Assembly (NCBI RefSeq): GCF_034087045.1
Contig: NZ_CP139247.1
Location: 2,444,001-2,508,000, forward strand
Length of the DNA: 64,000 bases
Source of the DNA: Chitinophaga sancti
GTDB lineage: Bacteria > Bacteroidota > Bacteroidia > Chitinophagales > Chitinophagaceae
Direction of reading: 5' to 3'
The notes below the pieces were generated by a model. It was given only the letters and a program-made list of their open reading frames with translations, ran no database searches and had not been told where the DNA came from. Made by a program: the position numbers and the translations under genes. Below are positions 26,365 to 36,288 of this stretch, piece after piece; the stretch's first letter is position 1, and each line of letters begins with the position of its first letter.

Positions 26365-29169
26365 ATGCGAGTATCCCTCACCATCCTCCTGACCATTTGT
26401 TGTGCAGTCACGTACGCACAAGACACCACACATCATCCACCCGATTCCATGAAGGTGCGCGACCTGAATGAAACCGTCGTAATCGGGTATGGCGTTGTTA
26501 AGAAAAGAGATCTCACCGGCGCTGTATACACCATCAAAAAAGATGTGATTATGCAGGCTCCTGTGGCCAATCCGCTGGAATCCCTGCAGGGCAGGGTACC
26601 CGGTATGGACATTACCCGCAGCAGTGGCGCTCCCGGCGCCGGTGCGGATGTGCTCATCAGGGGCACCCGCTCTATTGCAGGCGGTAATGGTCCATTGTAC
26701 ATTATTGATGGATTGCAGGGAGGCAGTATGTCTTACCTGAATCCTTCAGACATCGAAAGCGTGGAAGTACTAAAAGACGCCTCTGCCACCGCCATTTATG
26801 GTTCACAGGGGGCAAACGGGGTAGTCATCATCACTACTAAAAAAGGAAAACCCGGCAAGACAAAAGTATCCTACAATGGTTACTATGGTGCGAACGGATA
26901 TACACAATATCCGGCCCCCCGTATGGGTGAAAGCTATCTGCAGCTGAGAAGAGAAGCCTGGAGGGCCAGCCTCAATCCCGGCGAAACCTTACCTGACGAT
27001 GCCACCATCTTTGCCAACCAGGGTGAGTACGATGCTATTCAAAAGGGCCAGTGGGTCAACTGGGTAGACCTCCTGATGCACAACAGCACCCAGCAGAGTC
27101 ATTCCGTATCCGTCAGCGGCGGCACTGACAAAACCAAAGCCTTTATGTCTTTCGGCTACTACAGGGAAAACGGCGCATTGAAGTATACGAACCTCACCCG
27201 CTATTCTGTACGATTGAACCTGGATCAGGAGATCTCCCGCTTTGCGAAAGCCGGTATCCAGAGCCAGATCAATTATACTTCCCTCAACAAGCGGAAGGAT
27301 CCTATGAGCGTCGCCTTGTCTACCACCCCACTGGGTGTGCCTTACGATGCATACGGTAATGTAAACGTTTATCCGGTAGCAGGAAATACCAACACTATTT
27401 CTCCGCTTACAGATGACAGAGGGCCGACAGTGGCCACGGATCAGACAATCGGTGCGACTGTGTTCATGAATGGTTACCTGGATGTCACACCGGTTAAAGG
27501 ACTGACTTTCCGCTCTAATTTCGGCACCTTCCTCAGCTTTAACAGGGACGGTATTTTCCAGGCAGCGACCTCTCTGAACAGGGCAAGTGATGCCACCAGT
27601 TATACCTCCATCACCAATGGCAATACCCGGTTCTACAACTGGGACAATGTGCTTACCTACAACCTGAATAAAGGCGACCATGCCATTACCATCACCGCCC
27701 TGAGCAGCTATACCCACAAGGATGCCGACACCAGTAGTGCATCAGGTGTAAAGCAGGTATTGGGAACACAACTTTTTTATAACCTGGACGCAACAGAAGC
27801 TACCAGCAGAAAACACCAGTCTACTTACAAGGGTGCTGCTACTATGTCTTATGCCGCCAGAATTAATTATAGCTATAAGGGTCGCTACCTGTTTCAGTTC
27901 AGTGAAAGAATGGATGGTGCTTCCCGGTTGGCCGAAGGACATAAGTGGGCTGGATTCCCTTCTGTCTCTGCAGGTTGGAGAGTAAGTGATGAACCATTCA
28001 TGCGCAATGCACGTAACCTCGATGACCTGAAGCTGAGAGTGACATATGGTGTAGCAGGTAACTCAGCTATCTCTGAATATGGCACCCAGTCAGGTCTCAC
28101 ACAGGCAAACAATATCTCGTTCGGCGAGGTGCCTGCATCCGGATATGTGTTCAATAGCACTATCGGGAATACCAATCTTGGTTGGGAACTGTCTGCTACT
28201 ACAAACGTAGGGCTGGATATGTCTTTCCTGAATAGCCGTATCAATGCCAGCATCGATGCGTATAATACAAAAACAACCAAACTGTTATTACTCAGAAGCC
28301 TGCCTGTATCCACAGGCGTATCATCTGTATACCAGAATATCGGTTCTACCAACAATAAGGGAATAGAAATCGCATTGAACACGGTGAATATTGCCCACAA
28401 ACATTTCAAATGGACATCCACCATTACGTTCACAACGAACAGGGAACGAATCAAAAGCCTGGTAGGGAATAAAGATATAATTGATAAGGAAACGAATTCC
28501 CTGCTGCTGGGACATCCGGTGCATTCATTTTATACTTACCAGAAGCGGGGTATCTGGCAGACGAACGAAGCGGACAAAGCTGCTGCACTCACCATGGGTG
28601 GTACAGCTTTTAAACCCGGCTCCATTAAACTGGCAGACGTGAACCGTGATAGTGTTATTAATGACGCGGACCGCAAGTATTTAGGCTCTACTGTACCTAA
28701 ATGGTCTATCGGCTGGCAGCATACATTTAACTACCGTGCCTTTGACCTGGGAATATTCGTTGTCGCCCGCTGGGGACAAATGATCTATGGTGAATTTCTG
28801 GGTCGTTATAATGCAGGCGGAGAAAATGGAGGTCCTGCTTTTGTGAACTACTGGACACCGGAAAACCCGACCAACGATTATCCCCGGCCTAAGAAAAGCA
28901 CCAAATTCAGTGACTATGCAGGTTATCAATCCATGCTTTATATAAACGGGTCTTATTTCAAGCTAAAGAATATCACACTGGGTTACACTTTGCCACATGC
29001 AGTGAGTAACAGGCTTTCTATTGAGAACCTGCGTGTGTATGCCACTGCTGCTAACATATTTACAAAGGCACGTAGCCACCTGCTGAAATATTATGATCCG
29101 GAAAGAGGGGGTGCTGAATCATCACCATTGAGCAAACAGGTAGTAGTAGGATTAAATGTGGATTTCTAA
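26365..29169 (+). CDS. SusC-type transporter lacking the N-terminal regulatory domain
   Basis: 934 residues, about 100 shorter than the other SusC proteins here. After the signal peptide (to about 18) only about 14 residues precede the TonB-box-like LNETVVIGYG, so the carboxypeptidase-regulatory-like beta-sandwich found at the start of most SusC proteins is absent. Plug (PLYIIDGLQGG, DIESVEVLKDASATAIYGSQG) and barrel are intact and the end KQVVVGLNVDF is normal. There is no room upstream for a missing domain: the GH43 gene ends 1 base before the start. Mid-operon position; partner SusD starts 10 bases after its stop. Confidence 0.93.
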   Translation: MRVSLTILLTICCAVTYAQDTTHHPPDSMKVRDLNETVVIGYGVVKKRDLTGAVYTIKKDVIMQAPVANPLESLQGRVPGMDITRSSGAPGAGADVLIRGTRSIAGGNGPLYIIDGLQGGSMSYLNPSDIESVEVLKDASATAIYGSQGANGVVIITTKKGKPGKTKVSYNGYYGANGYTQYPAPRMGESYLQLRREAWRASLNPGETLPDDATIFANQGEYDAIQKGQWVNWVDLLMHNSTQQSHSVSVSGGTDKTKAFMSFGYYRENGALKYTNLTRYSVRLNLDQEISRFAKAGIQSQINYTSLNKRKDPMSVALSTTPLGVPYDAYGNVNVYPVAGNTNTISPLTDDRGPTVATDQTIGATVFMNGYLDVTPVKGLTFRSNFGTFLSFNRDGIFQAATSLNRASDATSYTSITNGNTRFYNWDNVLTYNLNKGDHAITITALSSYTHKDADTSSASGVKQVLGTQLFYNLDATEATSRKHQSTYKGAATMSYAARINYSYKGRYLFQFSERMDGASRLAEGHKWAGFPSVSAGWRVSDEPFMRNARNLDDLKLRVTYGVAGNSAISEYGTQSGLTQANNISFGEVPASGYVFNSTIGNTNLGWELSATTNVGLDMSFLNSRINASIDAYNTKTTKLLLLRSLPVSTGVSSVYQNIGSTNNKGIEIALNTVNIAHKHFKWTSTITFTTNRERIKSLVGNKDIIDKETNSLLLGHPVHSFYTYQKRGIWQTNEADKAAALTMGGTAFKPGSIKLADVNRDSVINDADRKYLGSTVPKWSIGWQHTFNYRAFDLGIFVVARWGQMIYGEFLGRYNAGGENGGPAFVNYWTPENPTNDYPRPKKSTKFSDYAGYQSMLYINGSYFKLKNITLGYTLPHAVSNRLSIENLRVYATAANIFTKARSHLLKYYDPERGGAESSPLSKQVVVGLNVDF

Positions 29170-29179
29170 ACCGAAACAA

Positions 29180-30883
29180 ATGAAAAACTATTTACTCATC
29201 ATATTAATGCTCACAGGTATTACAGCCTGTAGCCTCGATGAATACAATCCTTCGGGCATTACTGCCGATGCGATCTGGTCCAGCCCGGAAGGATTTATCA
29301 CTGTTGTGAATTCCGCCTATTCAGAACAACGCGCCTGGTATGGAAAAGATAATGGAGAATGGATGGGCGAGATGGGAACTGACCTATGGTTCAACTCACA
29401 GCGTGCTAATTATGCCAATGAGCTGATGCGCTATGAGAACTTTATACCCAGCAAAGGTAATCCCAACATTACTACCTGGGGAAATATGTACAAAGCCATC
29501 AATATCTGTAATGCAGGAATCAACCGTATTGGCAATGCAGGTTTTACAGACACGGTGATGCGCAATCAGCGGGAAGGGGAATTGCGCTACCTCCGCGCAT
29601 TCTATTACTACCATGTAGTAGAACAATGGGGTGGTGTAATCCTGTCTACAACCGAAACAAACGATGCGATTGTAACTGCAACCCGTAGCGATGTCAAAGA
29701 TTTTTATAAACTCATTCTCAGTGACCTGGACTATGCAGCCAGGCACCTGCCTGTAAGTTATGGTGCAGAATACAGCAGGGCTACACAAAAATCTGCGCTG
29801 GCTATGCTGGCACGTGCAAACCTTGCCTGCGCGTATTATTATACAGGTGGTGAACAGCAGGAATATTTCAAAAAAGCAAAAGCTGCGGTGGATGAGATCA
29901 TTGCCCGCAAAGGTGAATTTGGTGTAGCATTGTGGGATAACTACGCGGATGTTTTCAATCCTAAAAATAATAAGCAGAACAAAGAAGCATTGTATACGAT
30001 CAGTAATTCGCTGACCTATTCATTGGACTATGATCAGAATGCAAACCGGCTGCATATGTGGTTCCTCACAACCTACAGCTCTAAACCCGGTTTGCAGCAG
30101 AGTATGGATTATGGAAGAGATGGTACCCGCTACTTTATGCCTACCCGTGCCTTGCTGGATTTCTTTGATGATGAAAAGGATAGTCGTTTTGATGGTTCTT
30201 TTCAGACAGTGTGGATTTGTAACAAAGCATATACCTGGACAGAAACAGATGTGAAAAACTATGGCAAAGATCCATCGCTGGTTGGGCGAACAATGGTAGT
30301 TGGTGTGGATACCGCAATGTATATCACTAAACATTCAGTATCTGACAAGAGCACCCGTCCTTACCTCGTCATAGATCGTGACAGTGTGTACAATACAAAT
30401 GGAACCATCAAGGTGGGAAATGATTATGTGCCATTGAAAAAGTTCATGGACCCTGTTACCCGTACCGCCGCCAATGCACAACCCGGTTTCCTGGATGTAT
30501 TGGTGATCCGGCTGGCAGAAATGTACCTGATCGGAGCAGAAGCTGCTTACCAGTTGGGCGATAACAGTGCCGCCGCTGCCTACATCAATGTATTGAGAAC
30601 AAGAGCTGCTAAGAAAACACCTGTTGATTATACAGCTGCCATGCAGATCACAGCCAATGATGTGACGCTCGATTTCATTCTTGATGAAAGAGCGAGAGAA
30701 CTGGCGGGTGAGCACGTTCGCTGGTTTGATCTGAAACGTACGGATAAACTTGTAGACCGTATTCATACCTACAATCCGGATGTAACACAGGTACAGGAGT
30801 TCCATCGGCTGCGCCCGGTGCCACAGACACAGATAGATGCATTAACGAATGGAACTGAATTTGGGCAAAACCCCGGCTATTAA
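29180..30883 (+). CDS. SusD-type lipoprotein
   Basis: The start at 29180 gives a clean lipoprotein signal (MKNYLLIILMLTGITACSLDEY, Cys at 17); an in-frame ATG at 29156 would overlap the SusC gene and put eight extra residues before it. 567 residues with SusD features: EYNPSGITADAIW, REGELRYLRAFYYYHVVEQWGG near 133, VIRLAEMYLIGAEAAYQLG and DERARELAGEHVRWFDLKRTDKL. It binds ligand for the adjacent N-terminally short SusC. A sialidase-fold enzyme gene begins 6 bases after the stop. Confidence 0.94.
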   Translation: MKNYLLIILMLTGITACSLDEYNPSGITADAIWSSPEGFITVVNSAYSEQRAWYGKDNGEWMGEMGTDLWFNSQRANYANELMRYENFIPSKGNPNITTWGNMYKAINICNAGINRIGNAGFTDTVMRNQREGELRYLRAFYYYHVVEQWGGVILSTTETNDAIVTATRSDVKDFYKLILSDLDYAARHLPVSYGAEYSRATQKSALAMLARANLACAYYYTGGEQQEYFKKAKAAVDEIIARKGEFGVALWDNYADVFNPKNNKQNKEALYTISNSLTYSLDYDQNANRLHMWFLTTYSSKPGLQQSMDYGRDGTRYFMPTRALLDFFDDEKDSRFDGSFQTVWICNKAYTWTETDVKNYGKDPSLVGRTMVVGVDTAMYITKHSVSDKSTRPYLVIDRDSVYNTNGTIKVGNDYVPLKKFMDPVTRTAANAQPGFLDVLVIRLAEMYLIGAEAAYQLGDNSAAAAYINVLRTRAAKKTPVDYTAAMQITANDVTLDFILDERARELAGEHVRWFDLKRTDKLVDRIHTYNPDVTQVQEFHRLRPVPQTQIDALTNGTEFGQNPGY

Positions 30884-30889
30884 ATGTAA

Positions 30890-32644
30890 ATGATTATGAG
30901 GATACTGATCGCGATTTTATTGTGTACGACAACTGTGATGGCACAGGACAAAGTACATTATTCAGGTAGTACGCTGGTGAATGTTGATTACCACCACGGG
31001 CAGTTACAACCTGCTACGGGTGTGCACAACATACAGGTGATGCGGGCCAATCGTAGTAATGGTGGCTGGACTTACAACCATGCCCCCATGCTGGCTTACT
31101 GGAATAACCAGTTTTACCTGGAATACCTGAGCGATAGTATCGGCGAAAGCGTACCTCCGGGCCGTACGCTGCTCGTGACATCCAAAGACGGACAGGCCTG
31201 GTCAGAACCATTGGTTATATTCCCCCCCTATAAGATCCCGGATGGCACTTCGAAAGAAGGCCATCCCGGGGTTGCTCGTAATCTGTATGCAGTCATGCAT
31301 CAGCGGATGGGGTTTTATGTATCAAAGAGTAATCACTTGCTGGTATTGGGTTACTATGGCATTTGCCTGGATGCAAAAGATGATCCTAATGATGGCAAAG
31401 GAATAGGAAGGGTGGTGAGAGAAATACTGCCTGATGGAAAACATGGACCTATCTATTTTCTACATTATAACAAGGGTTGGAATAGTGGTAACACGTCTTA
31501 TCCTGCGTATACTACCAGCAAAGACAAGGCATTTATAGCGGCATGCAATGAGCTGATGGCTACGCCACTCATGATGATGCAGTGGAATGAGGAAGCTGAT
31601 AGAGATGATCCGTTAATCCCTTTACAAAAAAATTATAAAGCATTTTGTTATTACCACCTGCCTAACCATGATGTGGTGGGATTGTGGAAAAATGCGCTTT
31701 CTGCTATTAGTAAAGATGAAGGCAAAACATGGTCTGCGGTGGCCCGTGCGCCGGGTTTTGTAAATAGTAATGCGAAGATATGGGGACAACGTACTGCTGA
31801 TGGCAGATATGTGACAGTATACAATCCTTCTGAATACAGGTGGCCATTGGCCCTATCTGTGAGTGATGATGGGCTTGATTATAAAAAATTATTACTGGTA
31901 AATGGAGAAGTACCGCCTATGCGTTATGGAGGTAATTATAAATCTTATGGGCCACAGTATGTACGGGGAATAGAGGAAGGCAATGGTACGCCTGAGGATG
32001 GCAAAGTATGGGTGACTTATAGTATGAACAAGGAGGATATATGGGTGGCGGCTATACCGGTACCGGTTACAACAGATGCTTCTGATTCCTCGTGGAATAC
32101 ATACAGTCCTTTATGGGCACCGGTGATTATTGATGGGGAGCATATCACGCTTTCTGATAAAGATCCTTTTGATTATGCAAAAGCAGAAAAGGTGATCACG
32201 CCTGCATCGCAATTAGAGGTTTCTTTTACTGTTACCCCAAAGCAAAATAATTATGGTCAGTTGCAAATTGAGTTAGTCGATAAAAAAGGCACAGGGGGTA
32301 TTCGGCTCATCTTTGATGCAGATAGCACATTGAAAGCAAAGGCTGGTGCACGTTATAAAAACTTTCTAAAGTATGCACCTGATTCCGTATATCATATTCG
32401 TCTTACTGTCAATACTATCAATCGTTTTTACACCGTGCATGTAAATGGCAAAGATGTATTGACCAGTTTGAGTTTTGCACCGATAGATGCAGTAGCCAGA
32501 ATTGTATTCCGTACAGGGGAGCCCCGTCATTTCCCGGATGCAGATACTCCTGCAGATGTAGATACGGATCTGCCGGATGGAAATAGTGTAGAGCCTAATA
32601 CTGCTATTTATTATATCCAGTCACTTAAAACGAAAGTATTGTAA
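30890..32644 (+). CDS. Sialidase-fold beta-propeller enzyme with C-terminal lectin-like domain
   Basis: 584 residues, signal peptide to about 19 (an ATG two codons in is an equally good start). The first 400 residues have propeller blades with Asp-box-like turns (TSKDGQAWSEPLV, SKDEGKTWSAVARAPG, SDDGLDYKKLL), placing it in the sialidase superfamily. The last 170 (ASQLEVSFTVTPKQNNYGQLQIELV, YHIRLTVNTINRFYTVHVNGKDVL) look like a concanavalin-like binding domain. Plants have no sialic acid, but rhamnogalacturonan II carries the related ulosonic acids Kdo and Dha, so these are possible substrates (inference). Its stop overlaps the next start in TAATG. Confidence 0.7.
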   Translation: MIMRILIAILLCTTTVMAQDKVHYSGSTLVNVDYHHGQLQPATGVHNIQVMRANRSNGGWTYNHAPMLAYWNNQFYLEYLSDSIGESVPPGRTLLVTSKDGQAWSEPLVIFPPYKIPDGTSKEGHPGVARNLYAVMHQRMGFYVSKSNHLLVLGYYGICLDAKDDPNDGKGIGRVVREILPDGKHGPIYFLHYNKGWNSGNTSYPAYTTSKDKAFIAACNELMATPLMMMQWNEEADRDDPLIPLQKNYKAFCYYHLPNHDVVGLWKNALSAISKDEGKTWSAVARAPGFVNSNAKIWGQRTADGRYVTVYNPSEYRWPLALSVSDDGLDYKKLLLVNGEVPPMRYGGNYKSYGPQYVRGIEEGNGTPEDGKVWVTYSMNKEDIWVAAIPVPVTTDASDSSWNTYSPLWAPVIIDGEHITLSDKDPFDYAKAEKVITPASQLEVSFTVTPKQNNYGQLQIELVDKKGTGGIRLIFDADSTLKAKAGARYKNFLKYAPDSVYHIRLTVNTINRFYTVHVNGKDVLTSLSFAPIDAVARIVFRTGEPRHFPDADTPADVDTDLPDGNSVEPNTAIYYIQSLKTKVL

Positions 32645-35600
32645 TGCATGCATTGTTGCTGATATTATTGTTTCATCTGCGTTGTGAAACGCTGGAGAAT
32701 CCTGTTGGGATTGATATTGCACAGCCTAGGATGAGCTGGGAGATACAAGGGAAGGAGCATGCGGTGATGCAGACAGCTTACCAGGTATTGGTAGCTTCTA
32801 CACCTGAAAAGCTGGCAAAGAATGAAGGTGATCTGTGGAATTCAGGGCGGGTAGTGAGTGATCAATCTATTCAGGTAGTTTATAAGGGAAACAGTTTGCG
32901 AAGCCGTCAGGACTGTTATTGGAAAGTGAAAGTCTGGACAAATAAGGGAGAAAGTGAATGGAGTACCCCGGGGCATTGGAGTATGGGGTTGTTGTTGGCA
33001 AATGACTGGAAAGGGCAATGGATTGGGGTGGATACTTCATTTGCTTGGGATAGTGCGCATACTAAGTTTTCAAGGCTTTCTGCCCGGTATTACAGAAAGG
33101 ATTTTACTAGTCAGCAGCATGTTAAGAAGGCGACTTTATATATTGCTGGTCCCGGTCTGTATGAGGGCTTTATAAATGGTGATCGAATTGGTACACAGGT
33201 ATTAGCACAATCGCCGACTGATTATAGAAAGACGGTGCGATACAATACCTATGATGTGACAAGTCTTGTGCATAAAGGTGATAATGCGATTGGTGTAGCC
33301 CTTGGTAATGGCCGTTATTTCACCATGCGCCAAAACTACAAGCCTGCCAAGATTAATACTTTCGGGTATCCCCGCTTATTACTACAATTAGAGTTGGAAT
33401 ATGATAATGGCAAAAAGCAAATCATTGCCAGTGATAAAAGCTGGCAGTTAACAGCAGATGGTCCTATACGTACCAACAACGAATACGACGGAGAAGAATA
33501 TGATGCAGGAAAGGAAATGCCGGGTTGGAGTAAACCCGGTTTCAAAGCCCGGAACTGGCAAGCAGTGGATATCGTACCTGCACCCGGTGGAAAACTCATG
33601 GCTCAGCTCAATGAACCGCAACGTATTACAGGCATTATCAAACCCGTCTCAATAAAGCCCCTGCGCGATAAATGGATCGTAGATATGGGGCAGAACTTTG
33701 CAGGTTGGTTACAGGTAAAAGTAAAGGGGGCGCGCGGCCAGCAGGTGATCATGCGCTTTGCAGAAAGTCTGCAAAAGGATGGAAGTCTGTATGTCGCTAA
33801 TCTCCGTGATGCAAAGGTTACGGATATTTATACCCTCAAAGGTGGCGGTGTTGAAACATGGCATCCGACTTTTGTATACCATGGCTTCCGCTATGTGGAA
33901 ATCAGTGGTGTACTACCTGAAGATATAGAGGGGCAGGTGATCAATGATGACCTGACTACCATTGGTACATTTGAAACGTCTGATCCAACTCTCAATCAAA
34001 TATACCAGAATGCTGTATGGGGGATTCGTTCCAACTACAAAGGCATGCCGATCGATTGCCCACAGCGCAATGAAAGGATGCCATGGTTAGGAGACAGGAC
34101 GACCGGCGCCCTGGGCGAGAGTTTCATTTTTGACAATAGTAAGTTGTATGCGAAATGGCTGGATGATATAGAAGATGCACAAACTGAAGCTGGCGCAATC
34201 CCTGACGTAGCACCAGCCTATTGGCGCTATTATTCTGATAATATGACATGGCCGGCTGCTTATATTCTTATTGCAGGTTATCTCTACGATCAGTTTGGTG
34301 ATATAGCACCCATGCACAAACATTATCCTTCTATGAAACGCTGGCTTACCTACATGCGTGAAAAGTATTTTGTAGATGGCATCATGACGAAGGATAAGTA
34401 CGGTGACTGGTGTGCGCCTACACCAACCGATGGTAAACTGATCGCTACAGCTATGTATTATCACCTGCTCACGGTCATGGATACCTTTGCAGGTATTTTA
34501 CACTACCCGACAGATCAGGCTTTATTTGCACAACAGGCGGATCAGGTAAAAAAATCATTCAATCGGCAATTTAGGGATGGCAACAATACAAACAATACCC
34601 TGACTGCCAATTTGCTCCCGCTATATTTCAATATGGTGCCAGAAAACGAGCATCAGCAGGTATTCAAAAACATCATCGATACTATCCATCAGCATGGTGA
34701 TCACCTCTCCACTGGCGTGATCGGTACCCAATTCCTGATGCGGGTGCTCACAGAAAACGGACGCCCTGATCTGGCTTATCTCATTGCTGCAGATAGAGAC
34801 TATCCCGGCTGGGGGTACATGATTAATCAGGGCGCTACTACCATTTGGGAATTATGGAACGGGGATAAAGCTACCCCAAACATGAACTCCCAGAATCACA
34901 TCATGCTATTAGGAGATTTAATTGTTTGGTTTTATCAAAGCCTTGCTGGTATAAAAGGTGAAAACGGGTTTAAACACATAATAATGAATCCGCAACCTGT
35001 GCCAGGTTTGGAAGAGGTAAACGCCAGTTACAGATCTATGCATGGTCTCATCCGTTCACATTGGAAAAAAACGACTGACGGTTTTGACTGGCAATTTACC
35101 ATCCCTTCGAATACGACTGCTACAATCTATTTGCCTGCCAATGAACATGCGCAAATAAATGGTTTAGGCAATGATGCAAAATTCATCAAAGCAGCAAATG
35201 ACCGTATCGTGTATGAAATCGGATCTGGTGATTACACTATCCATGTATCCCAGCCTGATCGCTGGAAGAAAGGCATCGTCATAGATGAAGACATTTTCAT
35301 TACGGCACCATTCCCTGAATCACACGCAGCTACGATCGCTGAAACCAGTAAGGGGCTTGTCGCGGCATGGTTTGGCGGTACCAAAGAACGAAACCCTGAT
35401 GTCGGCATCTGGGTAAGCCGTCAGGTTGCCGGTAAATGGACGGCTCCTGTAGAGGTAGCGAATGGTATACAAAACGATACATTGCGCTATGCCTGCTGGA
35501 ACCCTGTATTATTCCAGATGCCGGGTGGTGACCTATTGTTATTTTACAAAGTAGGACCTAATGTAGGAGGGTGGAAAGGATACATGAAAACCTCTAAAGA

Positions 35601-36288
35601 TGGGGGTATTAGCTGGTCCATCGCCAGACAATTACCTGATGGTTTCCTGGGCCCAGTAAAGAATAAACCCATCTTATTGCCGGATGGAAAACTTTTGTGC
35701 CCCAGTAGTACAGAAGGTCATGGATGGAACATTCACTTTGAAGTGACGGCCGATACAGGAAAAACCTGGACGATGATAGGGCCTTTGCAAAAAGACAGTA
35801 CCATCAATGCTATTCAGCCCAGTATCCTGCAATATAGTAATGGCAAAATGCAGATTCTTTGCCGCAACAAAGGAGGTAATATCGTGCAATCATGGTCACT
35901 GGATAGTGGCAAAACATGGTCGCCGCTTTCATTGAACACATTGCCCAATAATAACTCAGGCACAGATGCCGTCACATTGCAGGACGGTCGGCAGCTGATA
36001 GTGTATAACCATGTCAGTACTCCAAAAGGTGCTGGCAAAGGAAAGCGTACCCCACTGAATGTGTCTTTGAGTCAGGATGGTATTCACTGGTCTGCAGCTT
36101 TAGTGCTGGAAGATTCACCGGTGAGCCAATACTCTTATCCCGCAGTCATCCAATCGTCAGACGGATATATTCACATTGTATACACCTGGCGCCGGCAAAG
36201 GATCAGGTATGTGAAGATTGATCCCCGGCAACTGGCACTCACACCCATTAATAACGACATATGGAAAACAACAGGCGCAGGTTTATAG
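32644..36288 (+). CDS. GH78 alpha-L-rhamnosidase fused to a sialidase-fold domain
   Basis: 1214 residues. Residues 12-870 are a complete GH78 enzyme: LRCETLENPVGIDIAQPRMS, LYIAGPGLYEGFINGDRIG near 165, the barrel motif DCPQRNERMPWLGDRT with likely acid Asp 471, and GATTIWELWNGD near 731. Residues about 876-1210 are a sialidase-superfamily propeller with Asp boxes (SKDGGISWS, TADTGKTWT, SLDSGKTWS, SQDGIHWS) and AAWFGGTKERNPDVG. The signal is odd: only MHALLLILLF precedes the conserved HLRCE, so no normal cleavage site is visible. Start overlaps the previous stop by one base; the end overlaps the next gene by 28 bases. Expected to release rhamnose and a second, unknown sugar. Confidence 0.87.
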   Translation: MHALLLILLFHLRCETLENPVGIDIAQPRMSWEIQGKEHAVMQTAYQVLVASTPEKLAKNEGDLWNSGRVVSDQSIQVVYKGNSLRSRQDCYWKVKVWTNKGESEWSTPGHWSMGLLLANDWKGQWIGVDTSFAWDSAHTKFSRLSARYYRKDFTSQQHVKKATLYIAGPGLYEGFINGDRIGTQVLAQSPTDYRKTVRYNTYDVTSLVHKGDNAIGVALGNGRYFTMRQNYKPAKINTFGYPRLLLQLELEYDNGKKQIIASDKSWQLTADGPIRTNNEYDGEEYDAGKEMPGWSKPGFKARNWQAVDIVPAPGGKLMAQLNEPQRITGIIKPVSIKPLRDKWIVDMGQNFAGWLQVKVKGARGQQVIMRFAESLQKDGSLYVANLRDAKVTDIYTLKGGGVETWHPTFVYHGFRYVEISGVLPEDIEGQVINDDLTTIGTFETSDPTLNQIYQNAVWGIRSNYKGMPIDCPQRNERMPWLGDRTTGALGESFIFDNSKLYAKWLDDIEDAQTEAGAIPDVAPAYWRYYSDNMTWPAAYILIAGYLYDQFGDIAPMHKHYPSMKRWLTYMREKYFVDGIMTKDKYGDWCAPTPTDGKLIATAMYYHLLTVMDTFAGILHYPTDQALFAQQADQVKKSFNRQFRDGNNTNNTLTANLLPLYFNMVPENEHQQVFKNIIDTIHQHGDHLSTGVIGTQFLMRVLTENGRPDLAYLIAADRDYPGWGYMINQGATTIWELWNGDKATPNMNSQNHIMLLGDLIVWFYQSLAGIKGENGFKHIIMNPQPVPGLEEVNASYRSMHGLIRSHWKKTTDGFDWQFTIPSNTTATIYLPANEHAQINGLGNDAKFIKAANDRIVYEIGSGDYTIHVSQPDRWKKGIVIDEDIFITAPFPESHAATIAETSKGLVAAWFGGTKERNPDVGIWVSRQVAGKWTAPVEVANGIQNDTLRYACWNPVLFQMPGGDLLLFYKVGPNVGGWKGYMKTSKDGGISWSIARQLPDGFLGPVKNKPILLPDGKLLCPSSTEGHGWNIHFEVTADTGKTWTMIGPLQKDSTINAIQPSILQYSNGKMQILCRNKGGNIVQSWSLDSGKTWSPLSLNTLPNNNSGTDAVTLQDGRQLIVYNHVSTPKGAGKGKRTPLNVSLSQDGIHWSAALVLEDSPVSQYSYPAVIQSSDGYIHIVYTWRRQRIRYVKIDPRQLALTPINNDIWKTTGAGL

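Noticed and set aside
26989..27717. 242-codon minus-strand ORF
   Set aside because: Antisense to the barrel region of a clear SusC gene; no signal peptide or motif.
29156..29179. Earlier ATG for the SusD gene
   Set aside because: It lies inside the SusC end; the start at 29180 gives the normal lipoprotein signal.
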